From Vulcanimicrobiota bacterium (GTDB lineage: Bacteria > Vulcanimicrobiota > Xenobia > Xenobiales > JADMJV01), in the NCBI GenBank assembly GCA_023447635.1, contig JAEXNA010000245.1, positions 56,796 through 120,795 on the forward strand: 64,000 bases of DNA. The letters run 5' to 3'. Of this stretch, positions 47,666 to 56,916 are shown piece after piece (position 1 is the first letter of the stretch; each line of letters begins with the position of its first letter). Position numbers and translations under genes: made by a program. The notes beneath the pieces were generated by a model. It was not told where the DNA came from. It made no database searches and saw only the letters and a program-made list of their open reading frames with translations.

Positions 47666-49864
47666 ATGGCCAAGTACATCGGCAAAGAGTTCGATCGCGT
47701 CGACGGGGTGGCCAAAGTCACCGGCACCGCCAAGTACGCCGCCGAGTTCCACGTTCCCAACACCGCCCACGGCTACCTGGTGCTGGGCCGGGTGGCTCGC
47801 GGCACCATTACTGGTATCAACACCTCCGAGGCCGAGGCCGCTCCGGGAGTGCTCAAGGTGTTCACCCACCTGAACACTCCGAAATTCCAGAAGCCCGACA
47901 TCGACAAGCAGTTCAAAGCGTTGCAGTCGCCCCGCGTCCTGTTCAACGCTCAGCCGATCGCCCTGGTGGTGGGAGAGACCTTCGAGCAGGCGCGCGAGGC
48001 GGCCCATCTGATTCAAGCCACTTACCGTAAGGAAGAGCCTCGCACCGACACCAAGGCTCAATTGGCCACAGCGACCGAAGCGCCCCCTTCGGGCTTCACC
48101 GGACCTGCGGTGGCGGTGCACGGAGACCCCGGCGGGGCTTTTGCCTCGGCCGAAGTGCAGATGGATCTGGACTTCACCATCCCCATCGAGCATCACAACC
48201 CTATGGAGCCGCATGCCGCCGTGGCCTACTGGCAAGACGGCAAGCTCAAGATTTTCGATAAGACGCAGAACGTCTACGTGGTCCGCGAGCATCTGGCCGC
48301 CGCCTTCGGAGTCAAGGACGAGGACGTCGAAGTGGTCTCTCCTTTTGTAGGTGGAGCCTTCGGCTGCTCCCTGAACACCAACTATTACCCGTTCCTGACC
48401 GCCATGGCGGCCAACGAACTCAAGCGTCCGGTCAAACTGGTGTATACCCGCCGGCAGATGTTCACCGGGCACGGCTACCGTCCATACACGGTCCAGAACA
48501 TCAAACTCGGGGCGCAGAAGAACGGGAAGTTGACCGCCATCATCCACGAGGCCGCCAACAACACCTCGACCTTTCAGGAACAGGACGACTCGGCGTGCCG
48601 CTTCACCAAAGCCGTCTACGCCTGTTCGAACCTGAGGACCGTGCAGAAACTCGTCAAGACCGACCTGTCCACTCCTTGCGCCATGCGCGCCCCGGGCGCG
48701 GTCTCTGGGATGTTCGCCCTGGAGTCGGCTCTCGACGAACTGTCCTACAAACTCGAGATCGACCCGCTCGAACTGCGCCTGATCAACTACGCCGACACCG
48801 ACCCGGTGACCGGCAAGCCGTTCTCGAGCAAAGCGCTGCGCGAGTGTTACAAGCAAGCGGCCGAGAAGTTCGGCTGGGCCAACCGCAACCCCAAGCCGCG
48901 CTCGATGCGGGAAGGCAACGAGCTGGTCGGCTACGGCATGTCGACCGGCGTCTGGTACGCCCTGCAGATGGCCGCCTCGGTCAAGATCGCCATCAAGGCC
49001 GACGGCAAAGTCCAGGTCGAATCGGCCACCTCGGACATCGGCCCCGGAACCTACACCGTGATCACCATGATCGCGGCCGAGTGTCTGGGCATCGACCCCA
49101 AGGAGATCACCTTTGCTCTGGGCGACAGTAAGATGCCCCGCGCGCCCTCTCAGGGCGGCTCCTGGACCACCGCCTCGGTCGGCTCGGCCGTCTACGGCGC
49201 GGCGGGAGAGCTCAAGAAGCGACTGCTGGACCTGGCCAACCGGCAGGCCGATTCGCCCTTGCTAAAATCCACCGCCGACGATGTGGTCCTTGCCGACGGG
49301 CGCCTGCAGCGTAAAGACCAGGCCGCCACCGGGTGGAAAATTACCGACATCCTGCGTAAGTCGAACCGCCCCGAGATCGTTGAGGAATACACCGCCCAGC
49401 CGTCCAAGGAGCGCGACAAGTTCGCCCTGCTGGCCCACGGCGCCCAGTTCATCGAAGTCCGGGTCGACGAAAAGCTGGGTACGGTCCGCGTGGTCCGCGC
49501 CGTCGAAGCCACCGCCTGCGGACGGATCATCAACCCCAAGGCCTCCCACTCTCAGGAGATGGGAGGCGTGGTCTGGGGCATCGGCATGGCTCTGACCGAA
49601 GCGACCGAGGTCGACCATCGCTACGGACGCATCATGAACCCCTCGCTGGCCGACTATCACGTGCCCTGCTGTGCCGATGTGGGCGAAGTGGTCACCGACT
49701 TCATTGAAGAGGAAGACAAGGTCGTCAATCCGCTGGGCATCAAGGGGATGGGAGAGTTAGGCATGGTGGGCATCCCCGCCGCCATCTCGAACGCGGTCTA
49801 TCACGCCACCGGACGGCGCATCCGCGACCTTCCGATCACCCCCGACAAGGTGTTGGGGGCCTGA
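47666..49864 (+). CDS. paoC: Aldehyde oxidoreductase, molybdenum-cofactor subunit (PaoC-like)
   Basis: 732 aa from the ATG at 47666, with GGAGG 12 nt upstream inside the end of the FAD-subunit gene. Catalytic subunit holding the Mo cofactor. The N-terminal substrate domain starts RVDGVAKVTGTAKYAAEF; Mo-binding stretches include SPFVGGAFGCSL, CAMRAPGAVSGMFALESA, and GSWTTASVGSAVYGA; the active-site Glu is expected in KGMGELGMVGIP near the C-terminus. Length fits PaoC (about 730). It starts 2 nt after the FAD-subunit stop and ends in a TGATG overlap with the cofactor-maturation gene. Confidence 0.95.
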   Translation: MAKYIGKEFDRVDGVAKVTGTAKYAAEFHVPNTAHGYLVLGRVARGTITGINTSEAEAAPGVLKVFTHLNTPKFQKPDIDKQFKALQSPRVLFNAQPIALVVGETFEQAREAAHLIQATYRKEEPRTDTKAQLATATEAPPSGFTGPAVAVHGDPGGAFASAEVQMDLDFTIPIEHHNPMEPHAAVAYWQDGKLKIFDKTQNVYVVREHLAAAFGVKDEDVEVVSPFVGGAFGCSLNTNYYPFLTAMAANELKRPVKLVYTRRQMFTGHGYRPYTVQNIKLGAQKNGKLTAIIHEAANNTSTFQEQDDSACRFTKAVYACSNLRTVQKLVKTDLSTPCAMRAPGAVSGMFALESALDELSYKLEIDPLELRLINYADTDPVTGKPFSSKALRECYKQAAEKFGWANRNPKPRSMREGNELVGYGMSTGVWYALQMAASVKIAIKADGKVQVESATSDIGPGTYTVITMIAAECLGIDPKEITFALGDSKMPRAPSQGGSWTTASVGSAVYGAAGELKKRLLDLANRQADSPLLKSTADDVVLADGRLQRKDQAATGWKITDILRKSNRPEIVEEYTAQPSKERDKFALLAHGAQFIEVRVDEKLGTVRVVRAVEATACGRIINPKASHSQEMGGVVWGIGMALTEATEVDHRYGRIMNPSLADYHVPCCADVGEVVTDFIEEEDKVVNPLGIKGMGELGMVGIPAAISNAVYHATGRRIRDLPITPDKVLGA

Positions 49865-50601
49865 TGCGCGGCTCGAGCATCCCCGTGCTCGTGGCCGCCG
49901 CCGGCGCTTCGTCGCGCTGCCCCGAAGGGAAGCTGCTCAAAGCGCTGGGCGACCGGCCGCTGCTGGGATGGCTGTTGGAGAAACTGGTGAGCCACCCGCG
50001 CCTGGGCCCCATCGTGGTGGTCACCGGCGGGCACGGCCCGGCCGTGGCGACCCTGGCCACAGGCTACCACGGTGTGCAGGTGGTCGAGAACTTGCAGTGG
50101 GCGACGGGCCTGGCCAGCAGTTTGAAGGTCGGAGTGGCGGCGCTGCCGCCGGAGGGCGGATTCCTGATCGCTCTGGGCGACACCCCGCTCTTTACCCTCG
50201 ACACCCTGGAGCAGATCTTGCCCAGCGGTCACGCGGATCGGATCCGCGTGCCCAGCTATCAGGGTCGGCGTGGGCATCCGGTGTTTTTCCCCGAGTGGAC
50301 CCGCCCCGAGTGGAACGAACTGCAGGGCGACACCGGGGCCAAGTCGCTGATGAAGCGCTGGGTCGGACGCTTGGTGGAGATTCCGGTCGATGACCCGGGC
50401 ATTCTGCGAGACTTCGATCAGAGCTGCGACTTCGAGCGCCCCTGGGACCAGGTGGAGGTTGAGGGGGAATTCCAGGTCGAGAGTTCTGGCGACGAAGCGG
50501 CAGGCGTCACGACGGGGCCGTACTCCGGGCTGCAGCGCCCCGCGGCCCGAGAGCCGCTGCCCGAAATCGCGGTGCAAAGAACGGAGGAGGCGATCGCATG
50601 A
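49864..50601 (+). CDS. mocA: Molybdenum cofactor cytidylyltransferase-like (MocA/MobA family)
   Basis: 245 aa. Attaches CMP (or GMP) to molybdopterin so it can be inserted into the aldehyde oxidoreductase. The nucleotidyltransferase motif VAAAGASSRCPEGKLLKALG is at residues 9-28; the acceptor block LIALGDTPLFT is near 100; HPVFF near 139. In place of the common Met-Gly after Arg it has Cys-Pro. About 45 C-terminal residues (from VEVEGEF onward) are an extra low-complexity tail not usual in the family. The ATG overlaps the molybdenum-subunit stop and its stop overlaps the XdhC-like start, so all five genes are one coupled operon. Confidence 0.9.
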   Translation: MRGSSIPVLVAAAGASSRCPEGKLLKALGDRPLLGWLLEKLVSHPRLGPIVVVTGGHGPAVATLATGYHGVQVVENLQWATGLASSLKVGVAALPPEGGFLIALGDTPLFTLDTLEQILPSGHADRIRVPSYQGRRGHPVFFPEWTRPEWNELQGDTGAKSLMKRWVGRLVEIPVDDPGILRDFDQSCDFERPWDQVEVEGEFQVESSGDEAAGVTTGPYSGLQRPAAREPLPEIAVQRTEEAIA

Positions 50602-51560
50602 GCGACCTGTTTCGACTTCTGCCTCAGGCCGCTCCCGACCAGGGTCCCTGGGTGCTGGTGACGCTGGTCAAGACCGAAGGTTCCACCTACCGCAAACGCG
50701 GGGCTCATCTGCTGGTCAACGCCGACGGCTACCTGGGCATGCTTAGCGGAGGCTGTTTGGAGGCAGACGTGGCGGCGCGCTGCGCTCCCGTTCTGTCCGG
50801 CGAGGTCGAGGCGGTCGAGATGGTCATCGACACCCGCCGCCTGCTGGGCTGCGACGGTCGACTCACCCTGATTGGAGAACGCCTGCCCCCCTCTCTGGTG
50901 GAGCAGGTAGCGCGGGCAGGCGAGGCCCGGGAGCAGGTGACCCTGCACACTCGGACCCCGGGACCCGGTTGGAGGCCCAGCTACGCAAGTCTGCCCGACA
51001 CCTCTCCCGAGACCTATCGGCAGGAACTGCAGCTTCCGCTGCGCCTGCTGGTGTTTGGCTCGGGTCCCGGGGCGCCGCCCCTCCTGAGTATGGCCGGCGT
51101 GCTGGGTTGGCACAGCGAGCAGATCGTGCTGGGCAGCGATCCCGCCGTGCAGCGCTACCCCGAGGCGGACTGGACCGTGTTGCCCAACGGGAAAGTGCTG
51201 GCTCAGATGACGATGGACCGCCGCACCGCTGCTGTGGTCATGAATCATCACGTCGGTCGCGACACGGAAGTGCTGCGGGCCCTGTGGGGCAGCGAACTTC
51301 CCTTCCTGGGACTGCTGGGGAGTCGAAAACGTCGGGAACAGATCCTGGAGGCGCTGAGCTTCGCCGCCAGCGACGTCGACCTGGACGCTCGCCATCTGTA
51401 TTCGCCGGTGGGGATGGACCTGGCAGCCGAAGGCGCCCCGGAGATCGCCCTGGAGATCTGTGCCCAGGTGCAAAGCGAGATGGCCGCGCTGGCTCGGGGC
51501 GAATCGGCCCGCGCGGGCAACCTCCGACCCGGCCATCTGGGACTGCGCCAGGCGGGCTGA
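50598..51560 (+). CDS. XdhC/PaoD-family molybdenum-cofactor insertion chaperone
   Basis: 320 aa from the ATG at 50598 (4-nt overlap with mocA). XdhC proteins bind the sulfurated Mo cofactor and insert it into the large subunit. The N-terminal XdhC domain shows KTEGSTYRKRGAHLLV and MLSGGCLEADV with the conserved Cys; the C-terminal Rossmann-like domain has LLVFGSGPGAPPLL and FLGLLGSRKRREQIL. Gene order paoABC-mocA-xdhC gives enzyme, cofactor maturation and insertion in one transcript. E. coli uses PaoD in the same place. Confidence 0.93.
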   Translation: MSDLFRLLPQAAPDQGPWVLVTLVKTEGSTYRKRGAHLLVNADGYLGMLSGGCLEADVAARCAPVLSGEVEAVEMVIDTRRLLGCDGRLTLIGERLPPSLVEQVARAGEAREQVTLHTRTPGPGWRPSYASLPDTSPETYRQELQLPLRLLVFGSGPGAPPLLSMAGVLGWHSEQIVLGSDPAVQRYPEADWTVLPNGKVLAQMTMDRRTAAVVMNHHVGRDTEVLRALWGSELPFLGLLGSRKRREQILEALSFAASDVDLDARHLYSPVGMDLAAEGAPEIALEICAQVQSEMAALARGESARAGNLRPGHLGLRQAG

Positions 51561-51631
51561 TAAGCAGGCTAAGCGCCAAGCGGGCTTGAGGCCAGACACT
51601 CAGACCTAACCAGGCGAGAACCCGAGGCGGG

Positions 51632-52348
51632 CTAGGCGTCCTGCAGAGCGGCCAGTAGCTTTTTCGTGGCGACCTCACAGTAGCTGTGCCGCATCATCTG
51701 GCCGACCAGCTTCCAGTCAGTCTCTCCATCGAGCTTCATGGCCAGCCATCCGCGCGAGCCCAGATAAGGCGCCGGATAGAACCGGTCGTCCCCCTCGATG
51801 TCCATATGCACCGACACGTCGGCCTTGAACGCCACTGAGGGCGAGTGCAGCCCGTACATGGCGAACGATTTCTTGCCAGCCCAGAACGTCGGGTGCCCAT
51901 GCGACACCGCCTCGGAGGTCTGCGGTAAGGCCAGACAGATCTCGCGAAGCCGGGTGATGATCTCTTCGATCACCTCCGGGTCAGGCTGGCGAGACCAGGC
52001 CTGCTCGATCAGTTTGGCCACTCCGGGCTTCTGAAGCTGCTCGGCTTTACTGAACTTCATATGGCGCGTCAGCTTACCGGTGCCCAGGAGCAAACCGTAA
52101 GAGTCCTCGAGTTTAGCGCCCTCGGCAAAGCCGATGGAGACGTGCTTCTGATGCGCGCTGACCCAGCAAACCGTATTGCCGCCCGAAGCGGGCTGCTTGA
52201 ACAGCAGCGCCCCTCCCCAGTTGACCTGCAGCTCCTGTCGAGCTTTAGGACTGGCCGCCGCGACGACCTTGATCGCCTCGCGCGCCAGGGCGGCGATGTC
52301 CTCGGGAACGGACTCTAATAGCTGTTCGAAATCCTTGGCAGCACTCAT
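51632..52348 (-). CDS. DUF1801-MmcQ/YjbR fusion protein
   Basis: 238 aa from the ATG at 52348; longer upstream frames run through a low-complexity spacer with no domain. Residues 1-120 resemble the DUF1801/YdhG family (FEQLLESVPEDIAALAREAI, then WVSAHQKHVSIGFAEG). Residues 125-238 are an MmcQ/YjbR domain: LREICLALPQTSEAVSHGHP, TFWAGKKSFAMYG, and APYLGSRGWLAMKLDG. Both families are usually separate small cytoplasmic proteins of unknown role; YjbR-type proteins have a CyaY-like fold. The fusion suggests that the two act together. No ribosome binding site is obvious. It is downstream of the ADP-ribosylglycohydrolase gene on the same strand. Confidence 0.85.
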   Translation of the reverse strand: MSAAKDFEQLLESVPEDIAALAREAIKVVAAASPKARQELQVNWGGALLFKQPASGGNTVCWVSAHQKHVSIGFAEGAKLEDSYGLLLGTGKLTRHMKFSKAEQLQKPGVAKLIEQAWSRQPDPEVIEEIITRLREICLALPQTSEAVSHGHPTFWAGKKSFAMYGLHSPSVAFKADVSVHMDIEGDDRFYPAPYLGSRGWLAMKLDGETDWKLVGQMMRHSYCEVATKKLLAALQDA

Positions 52349-52415
52349 ATCGGCGGACTTCTTGTCCTCCCACCGGCCCCCTCCCCCCCGACACCCCCAG
52401 AGGGTCTCCGGGGTC

Positions 52416-53411
52416 TTAGTACGGAGGCAAAAGCCGTCGCAAGGCGACGGCCACGAAACAAGGCCCGATGACCAGGTTCCTGGCCAGTTGAGCAGCATAA
52501 GCGGGTTCTCCGCTCTGACCTCTAGCCAGCGAAGATAGCCTGCCGCCGGCCAGCGGCCAGTCTCGCAGTCCCATCCTCCACCTTTCCGGTACCGCCTCGG
52601 GTCCGTGAACGGCGCCCAGAACGCCCCCCACCAGGGCCGCCGTCGAGTCGGCGTCTCCACCGCAGCGGACAGTGTCGATGACGCTCTGCTCCAGGCTGAT
52701 CCCGGGGCGGACCACAGCCTGCAAGACCACGGCCAGAGTGTGGCAGATATAGCCGGTCACGCCCTTATGGAAGCCCAGTTCCTCGCAGAGCTCTTCTGGC
52801 GAGCGCTCTGGCCGGGCCAGCACGTTCCGCACGATGGCCTGGCAATCGGCGTCCTCGACCCCGGTAAGCAGAGCCTCGGCGTCGACCTGACCGTCCCTCA
52901 GTTGATGGGTGGCCCGGCCAAGAATGAGCGATCCGTAGTACGCTTTCGGATCGGTGTGGGTTACCTCGGTGCTGATTCGGACCAGCGGCTCCAAGAGCGC
53001 CGAACGCTCTCCGTAGGTCCAGGCCGCGATGACCGGGGCCCGCATCGCGGGGCCGTTCCCGGCAGAAAAGACGCCGCTGCGAGGAAGACCCAGGGTCAAC
53101 TTCAGTCCGGCCCGCAAGGTGGCGAATCCGATGCCCGGCGGCAGGGTCCAAAACCAGCGCCTTAGGCCGCGCCGCATCAGGCGGCGAAACTCTTCCGGCT
53201 GTCCCTGCGAGGCCTCTAGAGCGACCAGGGTCAGGACAGCATGATCGGTGTCGTCGCTGATCCAACCCCGTCCGCCGAGCAGCTGGTAGTCCGTCATCTC
53301 CGGAAACAGTCGTCGCTGCCTGGTCGGCGTCAGCCCTTCGGCCGCCAATCCCAAAGCGTCGCCCGCCGCGGTGCCCAGCAGGCACCCCTCTAGCGTGGAC
53401 TCGATTTGCAA
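52416..53411 (-). CDS. ADP-ribosylglycohydrolase-family protein
   Basis: 331 aa from a TTG at 53411 with GGAAGGGGG about 7 nt upstream; an ATG at 53525 would add 38 residues with no domain. Removes ADP-ribose from proteins or other acceptors. Metal-binding motifs are intact: GTAAGDALGLAAEG at the N-terminus, WISDDTDHAVLTL, EVTHTDPKA, and CGGDADSTAALVGG near residue 255. DraG-like members reverse regulatory ADP-ribosylation; the target here is unknown. It is 20 kb from the macro-SIR2 gene, so a link between the two is only a thought. It is divergent from the MscS gene. Confidence 0.92.
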   Translation of the reverse strand: MQIESTLEGCLLGTAAGDALGLAAEGLTPTRQRRLFPEMTDYQLLGGRGWISDDTDHAVLTLVALEASQGQPEEFRRLMRRGLRRWFWTLPPGIGFATLRAGLKLTLGLPRSGVFSAGNGPAMRAPVIAAWTYGERSALLEPLVRISTEVTHTDPKAYYGSLILGRATHQLRDGQVDAEALLTGVEDADCQAIVRNVLARPERSPEELCEELGFHKGVTGYICHTLAVVLQAVVRPGISLEQSVIDTVRCGGDADSTAALVGGVLGAVHGPEAVPERWRMGLRDWPLAGGRLSSLARGQSGEPAYAAQLARNLVIGPCFVAVALRRLLPPY

Positions 53412-53540
53412 AGGCAAAGCCCCCTTCCGACCTCGAGAGGGGTAACCGCCCGAGACGGGGCGTGTTTCGGTACTCGACGACCGGGGCGACAGCTCCCAAA
53501 ACCCAGAAGTATACCCCCTCGGCATCCCAAAGAGTATAGG

Positions 53541-55475
53541 ATGTCTCCCCCGGCCTCGAATGGAATGCCCTCCATGCCTTTTCTTCCACAGAAGTTCTAC
53601 CAGGCAAAGATTTTCTTCCTGGTAGCGCTCCTCTCTCTATTGACAGCGCTCTCCGTCAGCGCTCAGCCCGCTCCGACCCCGTCCGCGAGCCCCGTCCCCA
53701 CCTCGACCCCGGCCCCCCGGGACTCGGCCACCCCTCAAATCACGCCCAGCGCCTCGCCGGTGGTGACCGCCACTCCGGCGCCCGCCGCGACCCCCGTCAG
53801 CGTGGCCTCTCCCACGGCCGATGCCTCGCCTTCCGCCGATGGGACGCCCCAGGTAGCACCCACCCCGGTGGCCGCTGAATTCGCCACACCACAAGCTTCG
53901 CTGCAAGCGTTCTTGCTGCTGATGAGCCAGGGCGGTCCTCTGAAGCCGATCCCGCTGGCCCAGGCCAGAGCTCACATGGACCTCTCCGCCGTCCCCACGG
54001 TGGTGCGCGAAGAGCGCGGGCAACAGCTCAGTCAACAGTTGGTCAAGATTATCGAGAGCACTCAGATCGACCCTACCGCGTTGAACTTCAACCCCGGCGA
54101 CAAACGCGTCGTGGTCTACAAGCAGCCTGACGGCAAAGGGATCTCCCTGGAAAAACAGCTGGACGGCCGCTGGCTGATCAGCGCCGACACGGTCGCCAAC
54201 ATCCCCGATATGTACGGCGTGCTGATGGACAAGGGGCGCATCCAGGTGCGCCGCATCGCCTACCTGGACTTTATGTTCCTCGGCCTTTCCGGCGAGCAGT
54301 GGGCGGGCCTGGCCACCTTGCCGCTGATCGCCTATCTGCTGGGCAAACTGTTCGTCCTGTTCGCGGGAACCGCGCTGAGCCGGCTGCAGCGACGCAAAGA
54401 GATCCAGCAGGTGGTCAAACGGCCCGCCGTTCTTAAACCGCTAGGCCGCCTGGTTAGCGCCATCGTGATCTGGGCTGGTCTGCCCGGCCTGGCCCTGCCC
54501 GACGCCCTCCTGGTCTTACTCATCGTGGCCGTCAAAGTCGCCACCACCACCACCGTGATCCAGTCCATGCTGGGACTGACCGATGCCGCTTCCGACTATG
54601 CCGAAGCGCTGAGCACCCGAAGGAACAGCAAGTTCGACAATATGCTGATCCCGCTGGCGCGGCGAACCCTGAAGACCATCATCGTCATCCTGGGCATTCT
54701 GTTCCTGGCTCAGAATCTGAACATCCAGGTATGGAGCCTCTTTGCCGGTTTCTCTGTGGTCGGTGCCATGGTCGCCCTGGCCGGTCAGGACATGGTGAAG
54801 AACCTGTTCGGCTCGATCACCGTGTTCACCGACCGGCCGTTCCGAGTCGGCGACAGCATCAAAGTCGAAGGTATCGAAGGGGTCGTCGAAGACGTCGGCT
54901 TCCGCTCGACCCGCCTTCGCAGCCCCGCCGGGTCGCTCATCACCCTTCCGAACTCCCGCCTGACCACCGCTGCCGTCGACAACGTCGGCGTCAAGCAGTT
55001 CCGCGTGTTCAGCAAGCGGCTGAGGGTTCCGTGGGACACCTCGCCAGAACTGCTCGAGGCGTTTTGCGAAGGGGTGCGGGAGCTGATCCGTAGCCACCCT
55101 TACACCCGAAAGGAAGTCTTCCAGGTGTGGGTTACCGACATCAACGACTTTGCCCTCGAGGTCATGATCGAGGTGGCCTGGCTGGTGCCCGACACCACCA
55201 CCGAACTTCGAGAGAAGCACCGCTTCTTACTCGACGTCCATCGACTGGCCCGCCAACTCGACATCCGTTTTGCCTTCCCCACTCAGCGCGTCGTCATGGC
55301 GACCGAGTCGCAGGACGAAGTGTGGGACTTCACCATCGACGAACAGACCAGCGCGACCTTACGAGGCCGCGACACCTCGAGAGCCCTATTGGAACGCTCG
55401 CTGCCGAAGGACCGCCCCGAGCCGGCCACTCCCGGAGTGGGCCTGGTCCAGCTTTCCGAGGACGACAAGGACTAG
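53541..55475 (+). CDS. MscS-family mechanosensitive channel with Pro/Ala-rich periplasmic head
   Basis: About 644 aa from the ATG at 53541 (ATGs at 53565 and 53574 also possible). Signal peptide-like segment (FFLVALLSLLTALSVSAQ), a Thr/Pro/Ala/Ser-rich disordered stretch of about 100 residues, a small soluble region, then four membrane helices between about 255 and 425. The pore/beta domain is the MscS core: FSVVGAMVALAGQDMVKNLF, then ITVFTDRPFRVGDSIKVEG and the beta domain ending FRSTRLRSPAGSLITLPN (quoted from FRSTRL). The C-terminal alpha/beta domain and a charged tail follow. Its stop overlaps the convergent gene by 4 bp. Confidence 0.92.
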   Translation: MSPPASNGMPSMPFLPQKFYQAKIFFLVALLSLLTALSVSAQPAPTPSASPVPTSTPAPRDSATPQITPSASPVVTATPAPAATPVSVASPTADASPSADGTPQVAPTPVAAEFATPQASLQAFLLLMSQGGPLKPIPLAQARAHMDLSAVPTVVREERGQQLSQQLVKIIESTQIDPTALNFNPGDKRVVVYKQPDGKGISLEKQLDGRWLISADTVANIPDMYGVLMDKGRIQVRRIAYLDFMFLGLSGEQWAGLATLPLIAYLLGKLFVLFAGTALSRLQRRKEIQQVVKRPAVLKPLGRLVSAIVIWAGLPGLALPDALLVLLIVAVKVATTTTVIQSMLGLTDAASDYAEALSTRRNSKFDNMLIPLARRTLKTIIVILGILFLAQNLNIQVWSLFAGFSVVGAMVALAGQDMVKNLFGSITVFTDRPFRVGDSIKVEGIEGVVEDVGFRSTRLRSPAGSLITLPNSRLTTAAVDNVGVKQFRVFSKRLRVPWDTSPELLEAFCEGVRELIRSHPYTRKEVFQVWVTDINDFALEVMIEVAWLVPDTTTELREKHRFLLDVHRLARQLDIRFAFPTQRVVMATESQDEVWDFTIDEQTSATLRGRDTSRALLERSLPKDRPEPATPGVGLVQLSEDDKD

Positions 55476-56812
55476 GACGCTGCTTCTCCGGGCGCGGACT
55501 GCAGCGCCTCCGTGACGCGCTGGGCCAGGGTTTCGAACTCCTGGTCCAGCGTGTCGTCCCAGTGGTTCGTGCTGCTGCGTCCCAACCCCAAGGCGCTCAG
55601 TATCGAGGACGCTGGCGCGTTCAGACCGAGCCCTCGCGGAAAGGCCACCCCACCCTCGAAGGTCGAGGCCATGAAGCGCGCCCGGCCGGCCTGCCAGGCG
55701 CCCGTCTCCTCCCCTGCCGCCCCCCTCTGGCTTTGCTCCCATAGATCCGCGACGGCCCTGGGAAGGTCGCTCGCGATGTGGGCGGAGCGTTCGTGAAGGG
55801 CCTGACTTTCCACCAGGTGTAAGCCGCTGAGGTCGGTGGTCAGACCGGCGCCCGACACGACCACCGTCAGCCCCAGTCGTCCTTCCAGAGGCAGGTTCTG
55901 CTCGCGTACCACCACTCCGTCTTGAACCCAGACCAGACGGGAGAGACCCTGGGTGAGCCCAAAAGACCTCCGGGTCTTGCTCCAGGTGACATGCAGTAAG
56001 AGCACCGCTGCAAACGGCCGCACCTCGGTCCACCCGCGGTCCAACTCGACGCCGCCCAAAGCCGAACCCGTCCAGTCCAGCGCCGATCCGAAATCGCTGG
56101 GCGGGACCCCTTCGGAATTCAGAGGCAGCAAAGCAACCGGACGGCAAGCCAGACCGTCCTCGGAAGGCTCGCCCAGGTGAATTCCGCTGAGACGACGCCC
56201 ATCGCACGTGATCGGGACCGCCGAGGCAAAGGCGAAACTCTCTAGCGCTCGAGTCAGCGCGGAAAGCGCGGCCGAAGCCGAGCCGCGCGCCTCGAAGAAC
56301 CAGGAGCTTTTGCCGTAGACCGCCCGATGAAACACCTCGACCACGACCTCTCCGCCGCGCAATTTCTCTTCCAGCCGAGCCGGACGGACCGTCATCTCCC
56401 GACCGTCCCATTCGGCGATCGCCTCGTCGGGGGTCTTGAGGCGGAACCCTCGCAACCCGGCGTGAGCGCTCAAGGTACGGACCGCGACCGCCATGGAGAA
56501 CAGATCGGGGGCCGTCGTCGTCCCTCCGTTGAGCACCCCGGCCAAATCGTCCCAACTCCAATTCTGACCGCCGCTCGTCACCACTGTGGTCTGACGGGGA
56601 AGGTGCGACACTGTCAGCCCTCGAGCCTTACCTCGATGGGCCGCCTGAACCAGCACCAGCAGCCAGCTTTCCGGCGTGCGCATCTGGAACGCCGCGAGCT
56701 TGCGATGGGCCTGGTTGACATCGATGGTGAAGACGCCTTCGGAATCGCGCTGCCCCTCGGCGAACTGCTCCTGCAGATAGTCATCGATAGCGTCCGAAGC
56801 GGAATCACTCAT
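55472..56812 (-). CDS. Unknown protein, second member of the lineage paralog pair
   Basis: 446 aa from the ATG at 56812, soluble, no signal peptide. It matches the protein encoded at 14812-16284 in the N-terminal helical block (ESWLLVLVQAAHRGKARGLT), the middle AVPITCDGRRLSG, RLVWVQDGVVVREQ, and AGLTTDLSGLHLVESQALHE. Identity elsewhere is low, and lengths differ by 44 residues, mainly in the C-terminus. The second paralog keeps an acidic N-terminal tail (DDYLQEQFAEGQ). No catalytic motif visible. Both genes stand alone, not in operons, at opposite ends of the window. Confidence 0.75.
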   Translation of the reverse strand: MSDSASDAIDDYLQEQFAEGQRDSEGVFTIDVNQAHRKLAAFQMRTPESWLLVLVQAAHRGKARGLTVSHLPRQTTVVTSGGQNWSWDDLAGVLNGGTTTAPDLFSMAVAVRTLSAHAGLRGFRLKTPDEAIAEWDGREMTVRPARLEEKLRGGEVVVEVFHRAVYGKSSWFFEARGSASAALSALTRALESFAFASAVPITCDGRRLSGIHLGEPSEDGLACRPVALLPLNSEGVPPSDFGSALDWTGSALGGVELDRGWTEVRPFAAVLLLHVTWSKTRRSFGLTQGLSRLVWVQDGVVVREQNLPLEGRLGLTVVVSGAGLTTDLSGLHLVESQALHERSAHIASDLPRAVADLWEQSQRGAAGEETGAWQAGRARFMASTFEGGVAFPRGLGLNAPASSILSALGLGRSSTNHWDDTLDQEFETLAQRVTEALQSAPGEAAS

Positions 56813-56916
56813 ACCGCAAATCGCTTCGTGGTACGAGGTGGACTCCCTGGAAATTCCGCCACGACTGCGCTACTGTTAGACAACTTTCCGACTCCTCGAG
56901 CGTTCAACAGTTACAC

